From: Nitrososphaera sp.
Lineage (GTDB): Archaea; Thermoproteota; Nitrososphaeria; Nitrososphaerales; Nitrososphaeraceae
Assembly (NCBI GenBank): GCA_023252395.1
Contig: JAJPDY010000083.1
Span: forward strand, 1-5,932
Direction of reading: 5' to 3'
DNA: 5,932 nucleotides
The notes below the pieces were generated by a model, which had not been told where the DNA came from, searched no databases, and saw only the letters and a list, made by a program, of their open reading frames with translations. The translations under genes and the position numbers were made by a program. The stretch's first letter is position 1. The number at the start of each line of letters is the position of its first letter. Shown in pieces: positions 3,549 to 5,932 of this stretch.

Positions 3549-4816
3549 GATTCTTTTTCGCTCCCTTTCGAGTCTTCTGTCGGCTCTGCTATCCTGAACC
3601 TGCTCCCCACCCTTATGATAAACGGTCCCATGAAAGTAGTCACGATGGTGACGACACCAAGTATCGGCAGTATAGACGAAGAGATTGCGCCCACGTCCTG
3701 GCCGCCCTTTGCCACTACCAGCGACAGCTCGCCCTTTGTTGCGGATATCCCAAGCCCTGCCCTGAGCGCGATAGTGTTGTCAAATTTCCTGCTCAATATG
3801 CCAATAACTATCAGGAGCTTTGAGGCAAAGGACGTCAGTATGAGGATTATCGCCGGCACTATGAACACAGGCAGGAGCCGCACGTCCATCAGCGCGCCTA
3901 TCGAAATAAAGAACAGGGCTGCAAACATGTCCCTCAGCGGTATCGTGATTATCCTTGCCACTGCCGCGCTCTTGCTCTCGGCGACAAGCACCCCGGCAAG
4001 GAACGCGCCAATGACTACTGACATGCCAAGGCTGTTTGCAAGAAACGACAGTCCAAAGGCAAGGCTGAGGATTGTTATCAGGAGCAGCGCATAGTCGTTT
4101 GTCCTGCCGGCCCTGTCTATCAGCTTTGGCACGAACTTTGAGCCAATAATTATTATGCCGCCTATAAAGCCGCCGACAACTCCAAGCGTGGTGCCAATGC
4201 TCACAAGAGACACGCTGCCGCCGGTTGTTGCCACTGACTGCAATATGCCAAGGGCGCTTATCGCGATAATGTCCTCGACTATCAGTATGCCAAGGATAAG
4301 GGTGGACGACTTGTCCCGTATCAGCCCGACGTCTTCAAGAATCCTTATCGTGATGACGGTGCTCGTGACAGAGAGCGCAAGGGCGAGAAACAGCGAGTCG
4401 TAGAATGAAAAGTTGAGGCTCTGGGCGATAAAGAACACTATAAGGAGCGTCCCCATCGACTCTGCAAGCGCCGTGACTATAGAGATCCTGCCGACAGAGC
4501 GCAATTTCGCTATCGGGAACTCTGTTCCGGTGACAAAGAGCAGCATGATTATGCCAAGCTCTGCAAAAAGGTTCAGCGTTTCGGGGCTTCTGACAAGGCT
4601 GAAAGGCGGGGTGTAGGGCCCGATTATCATGCCTGCAGCGATGTAGCCTATGACCATCGGCTGCTTTAGCTTGTAGGTGATCGCAAGCATTATGGCCGCG
4701 ACTACCATTATCACCGCGATGTCTTGGACCACAAAGTCGAGCGGATCGCTTCCGATGGTAAAGAACTGCGGAAATAGCGAGTTGGTTGCCCCTGTTATTG
4801 TTCCGGTCTGGTTCAC
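3545..4816 (-). CDS. CPA2-family monovalent cation/proton antiporter (KefB/NapA-like)
   Basis: This is a 423-residue integral membrane protein with about 12-13 hydrophobic segments between residues 28 and 402 and a short charged C-terminal tail. Family features are the early KLKQPMVIGYIAAGMIIGP (49-67), the GTEF turn (97-100), the unwound-helix motif SVTSTVI (149-155), the ion-site pair Glu181-Asp182 in ILIVEDIIAI, and the RAGLGISATKGELSLVVA segment (352-369). Asp182 is the expected carboxylate; Glu precedes it where Asp is found in NapA and Gln in KefC. There is no RCK/TrkA-N domain, unlike KefB and KefC, so gating by nucleotide or glutathione is not expected. It would exchange Na+ or K+ for H+ across the membrane. 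The GTG start is fixed by an in-frame TAG two codons upstream. It converges on the aquaporin gene with a 4-nt overlap and diverges from the SpoIIM gene; a link to arsenic is not indicated. Confidence 0.9.
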   Translation of the reverse strand: MNQTGTITGATNSLFPQFFTIGSDPLDFVVQDIAVIMVVAAIMLAITYKLKQPMVIGYIAAGMIIGPYTPPFSLVRSPETLNLFAELGIIMLLFVTGTEFPIAKLRSVGRISIVTALAESMGTLLIVFFIAQSLNFSFYDSLFLALALSVTSTVITIRILEDVGLIRDKSSTLILGILIVEDIIAISALGILQSVATTGGSVSLVSIGTTLGVVGGFIGGIIIIGSKFVPKLIDRAGRTNDYALLLITILSLAFGLSFLANSLGMSVVIGAFLAGVLVAESKSAAVARIITIPLRDMFAALFFISIGALMDVRLLPVFIVPAIILILTSFASKLLIVIGILSRKFDNTIALRAGLGISATKGELSLVVAKGGQDVGAISSSILPILGVVTIVTTFMGPFIIRVGSRFRIAEPTEDSKGSEKES

Positions 4817-4836
4817 CGCCTATTGTTATGAGCAGC

Positions 4837-4848
4837 ATAAATAAAAAG
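4837..4848 (-). promoter_or_regulatory. TATA-like promoter of the antiporter gene
   Basis: On the minus strand the stretch reads CTTTTTATTTAT, 21-32 nt before the GTG at 4816. The spacing suits a leaderless transcript and supports that start. Confidence 0.45.
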
Positions 4849-4880
4849 ACAAGCTTGCAGATAGCAAGATGACAAAACTA

Positions 4881-4894
4881 ATTATACGTATAAT
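4881..4894. promoter_or_regulatory. Perfect 14-bp palindrome ATTATACGTATAAT, operator or TATA element
   Basis: This self-complementary sequence lies in the 84-bp divergent gap between the antiporter and SpoIIM genes, 6 nt before ATG 4901. It is too close to that ATG to be the TATA box of a leaderless transcript from it, but its left half lies 23-29 nt before an in-frame TTG at 4910. It could therefore be the promoter for a slightly shorter SpoIIM protein, or a binding site for a dimeric regulator that covers the start. Confidence 0.45.
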
Positions 4895-4900
4895 GCAGCA

Positions 4901-5482
4901 ATGTCCGTATTGCGTTTTAAGATAAAGCGCCGCCTGCTCTACCTTGGGCTGGGCGCGGCCGCCTTTCTCATTGCATATTCTATCGGCGCGGCAGTCCCTA
5001 TGACCGATGACGAAGCCGCGCAGCTGAGGCAAGAGTTTGCTGACCAGATAGGGGACATCAACGAGAACGGCATATTCATCAACAACGTCAGGATCGCGCT
5101 AGGGATGTTCATCCCGGCCGCAGGTGCCGGCCTAGGGCTATTTTCCGGGTTTGCCACTGGCACGGTCTTTAGCGCGCTAGCAAACTCTTCGCCCGAGCTT
5201 GCAGGCATCCCGCCTCTGGCAATCCTGATCACGCCCTTTGGCATCATGGAAGTAGTTGCCTACGGCATCGCCATGTCAAGGAGCGGCATGCTGGTTCACA
5301 GGATAGTAAAGGACAAGCCCTGGCGCAAAGGAAACGGGATGCCATTTTTCCACAACTCCCTTGTCCCAACCTTTATCGAGCTTGGGATAGTTGCCGTGAT
5401 ACTCTTTGCCGGCGCGGTGGTAGAATGGGAAATGATACAGCAGCTGGGCGGGATTAAAACTTCTACGGTCATCGGCACGTAA
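4901..5482 (+). CDS. SpoIIM/DUF95-family membrane protein
   Basis: This 193-residue integral membrane protein has the DUF95 (stage II sporulation protein M) pattern. A basic N-terminus and first helix (about 11-31) are followed by an external-type acidic loop (35-55), then the signature IFINNVRIALGMFIPAAGAG (58-77), a Gly-rich helix (78-95), ITPFGIMEVVAYGIAMSRSG (110-129) and a last helix (157-175). The family's conserved PHG-x-x-E appears as PFGIME, with Phe for His and Glu117 kept. In sporulating Bacillus SpoIIM acts in engulfment; archaeal members have no established function and sporulation is not implied. The start is ATG 4901, but promoter spacing also allows TTG 4910, which removes three residues. 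It is divergent from the antiporter and its stop directly abuts the stop of the convergent 90-aa gene. Confidence 0.78.
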   Translation: MSVLRFKIKRRLLYLGLGAAAFLIAYSIGAAVPMTDDEAAQLRQEFADQIGDINENGIFINNVRIALGMFIPAAGAGLGLFSGFATGTVFSALANSSPELAGIPPLAILITPFGIMEVVAYGIAMSRSGMLVHRIVKDKPWRKGNGMPFFHNSLVPTFIELGIVAVILFAGAVVEWEMIQQLGGIKTSTVIGT

Positions 5483-5755
5483 TCATTCTTCCGGCGCTGG
5501 TTGCTGCCCCTTCAAGCCGTATTTCTCGATAAACTCGCCGGCCTTGGCCGCTATCTCGTTCCAATTCCACCTGCCGACTCCCATCCTGCACAGGTCGACC
5601 TTCCACTGGTCGTTTCTCTTCATCCACCGGTAAAGCCGGAGGTCCTTGCCAAACTGGCTCTGCACCACCACAAGCGCCACTATCAGGTTGTTGCTCCGGT
5701 AAATGTCGTACCCGTCAAGAACCGTATAAGTCTGGGAGACTGGATATTCGTTCAT
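5483..5755 (-). CDS. Hypothetical protein (90 aa), unrecognised
   Basis: The 90-residue product is soluble, with no signal peptide or membrane helix. It reads as a run of beta strands (YTVLDGYDIYRSN, LIVALVVVQS, LRLYRWMKR, WKVDLCRMGVGRW) followed by an amphipathic helix (NEIAAKAGEFIEKYGLKG) and a short acidic tail. The density of Trp, Tyr and Arg and the strand-helix order look like a real folded domain, but I cannot name a family. Start ATG 5755 is preferred over ATG 5761, two codons upstream, because the TATA-like box at 5780-5787 lies 25-32 nt before 5755, the leaderless spacing seen elsewhere in the window. It converges on the SpoIIM gene with no base between stop codons and lies downstream of the zinc-ribbon gene on the same strand, but has its own promoter. 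Confidence 0.65.
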   Translation of the reverse strand: MNEYPVSQTYTVLDGYDIYRSNNLIVALVVVQSQFGKDLRLYRWMKRNDQWKVDLCRMGVGRWNWNEIAAKAGEFIEKYGLKGQQPAPEE

Positions 5756-5779
5756 ATGCATTCACTGTAATTTGCGCCG

Positions 5780-5787
5780 TTTTAAAG
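5780..5787 (-). promoter_or_regulatory. TATA-like promoter of the 90-aa hypothetical gene
   Basis: Minus-strand CTTTAAAA lies 25-32 nt before ATG 5755 and 19-26 nt before ATG 5761. Comparison with the other boxes in the window favours the inner ATG as a leaderless start. Confidence 0.5.
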
Positions 5788-5795
5788 ATTGCAAC

Positions 5796-5800
5796 AAAAA
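5796..5800 (-). terminator. T-run after the zinc-ribbon gene
   Basis: On the minus strand CCCC is followed by TTTTT, 8-13 nt after the zinc-ribbon stop codon and before the promoter of the next gene. A short T-run without a hairpin is the usual archaeal intrinsic terminator; five T's is near the lower limit. Confidence 0.35.
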
Positions 5801-5808
5801 GGGGAGAG

Positions 5809-5931
5809 TTAGTTCTGGCTCTCGCCGCATGCGGGGCAGATGCGTTGCGACTTGGGCACCTTGGCGCCACACTCGACGCAGTACTTTATCGAGCCCTTGT
5901 CTTCCATGCCAACAGACCGGTCTATTGACAT
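5809..5931 (-). CDS. Zinc-ribbon mini-protein (40 aa, possibly longer upstream)
   Basis: Minus-strand ATG 5931 to TAA 5809-5811 gives 40 residues with one zinc ribbon: Cys18-x2-Cys21, then ten residues, then Cys32-x2-Cys35 (YCVECGAKVP and ICPACGES). Knuckles of the form CxxCG occur in many archaeal small proteins and at the ends of larger ones. Because the ATG lies one base from the window edge, the frame may continue upstream and this could be the C-terminal ribbon of a longer protein; ATG 5907 is a shorter alternative. Function is unknown; zinc binding is the only inference the sequence supports. Confidence 0.6.
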   Translation of the reverse strand: MSIDRSVGMEDKGSIKYCVECGAKVPKSQRICPACGESQN

Positions 5932-5932
5932 A

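Noticed and set aside
3615..4094. 159-codon plus frame opposite the antiporter
   Set aside because: Antisense to a clearly conserved membrane protein; no supporting promoter or motif.
4335..4838. 167-codon minus frame over the antiporter N-terminal half
   Set aside because: Shadow of the antiporter in another frame; rich in His, Arg and Cys with no hydrophobic pattern.
5483..5770. Plus-strand 89-codon frame opposite the 90-aa hypothetical
   Set aside because: The minus frame has the TATA-like box, a folded-domain pattern and a compact convergent end; the plus frame has none of these.

Overview
The window looks like chromosome of an ammonia-oxidising archaeon of the Nitrososphaera type (Nitrososphaerota/Thaumarchaeota). 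This is inferred from archaeal TATA-like boxes placed about 25-32 nt before start codons (leaderless genes), a DUF6659-type protein as found in these archaea, several tiny CxxC zinc-ribbon proteins, and GTG/TTG starts. No ammonia-oxidation gene or rRNA is present to prove the lineage. There is no tRNA, insertion sequence, CRISPR array or phage gene.

Layout. Positions 1-1110 (+): the 3' part of a thymidylate-kinase-like P-loop kinase, then a CHAD-domain protein. Positions 1113-1526: a small double-zinc protein on the minus strand, a doubtful 45-residue minus ORF, and the promoter of the next gene. Positions 1527-1910 (+): a DUF6659-like protein. Positions 1954-2316 (-): an HxlR-family repressor. 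Positions 2381-3548 (+), divergent from it: a 29-residue peptide with 10 cysteines, a thioredoxin-type arsenate reductase (arsC) and a MIP-family aquaglyceroporin. Positions 3545-4816 (-): a CPA2 cation/proton antiporter. Positions 4901-5482 (+): a SpoIIM (DUF95) membrane protein. Positions 5483-5755 (-): an unrecognised 90-residue protein. Positions 5809-5931 (-): a 40-residue zinc ribbon that may continue past the window edge.

The most interesting part is 1954-3548, a compact arsenic-resistance module. An HxlR regulator with a vicinal Cys pair would control, from a 64-bp divergent promoter, a Cys-rich peptide, ArsC and an aquaporin channel. ArsC reduces arsenate to arsenite. With no ArsB, Acr3 or ArsA in view, the channel would let arsenite leave down its gradient, as described for AqpS of Sinorhizobium meliloti. 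The Cys-rich peptide sits just before arsC and in the same frame. It could be a metallothionein-like arsenite buffer, or a Cys-codon leader peptide that regulates arsC translation.

Genes are very tightly packed. Three convergent pairs meet with 2 nt, -4 nt and 0 nt between stop codons, so transcripts must end inside opposing genes. Promoter spacing was used to choose starts for the DUF6659 gene, the antiporter and the 90-residue protein.
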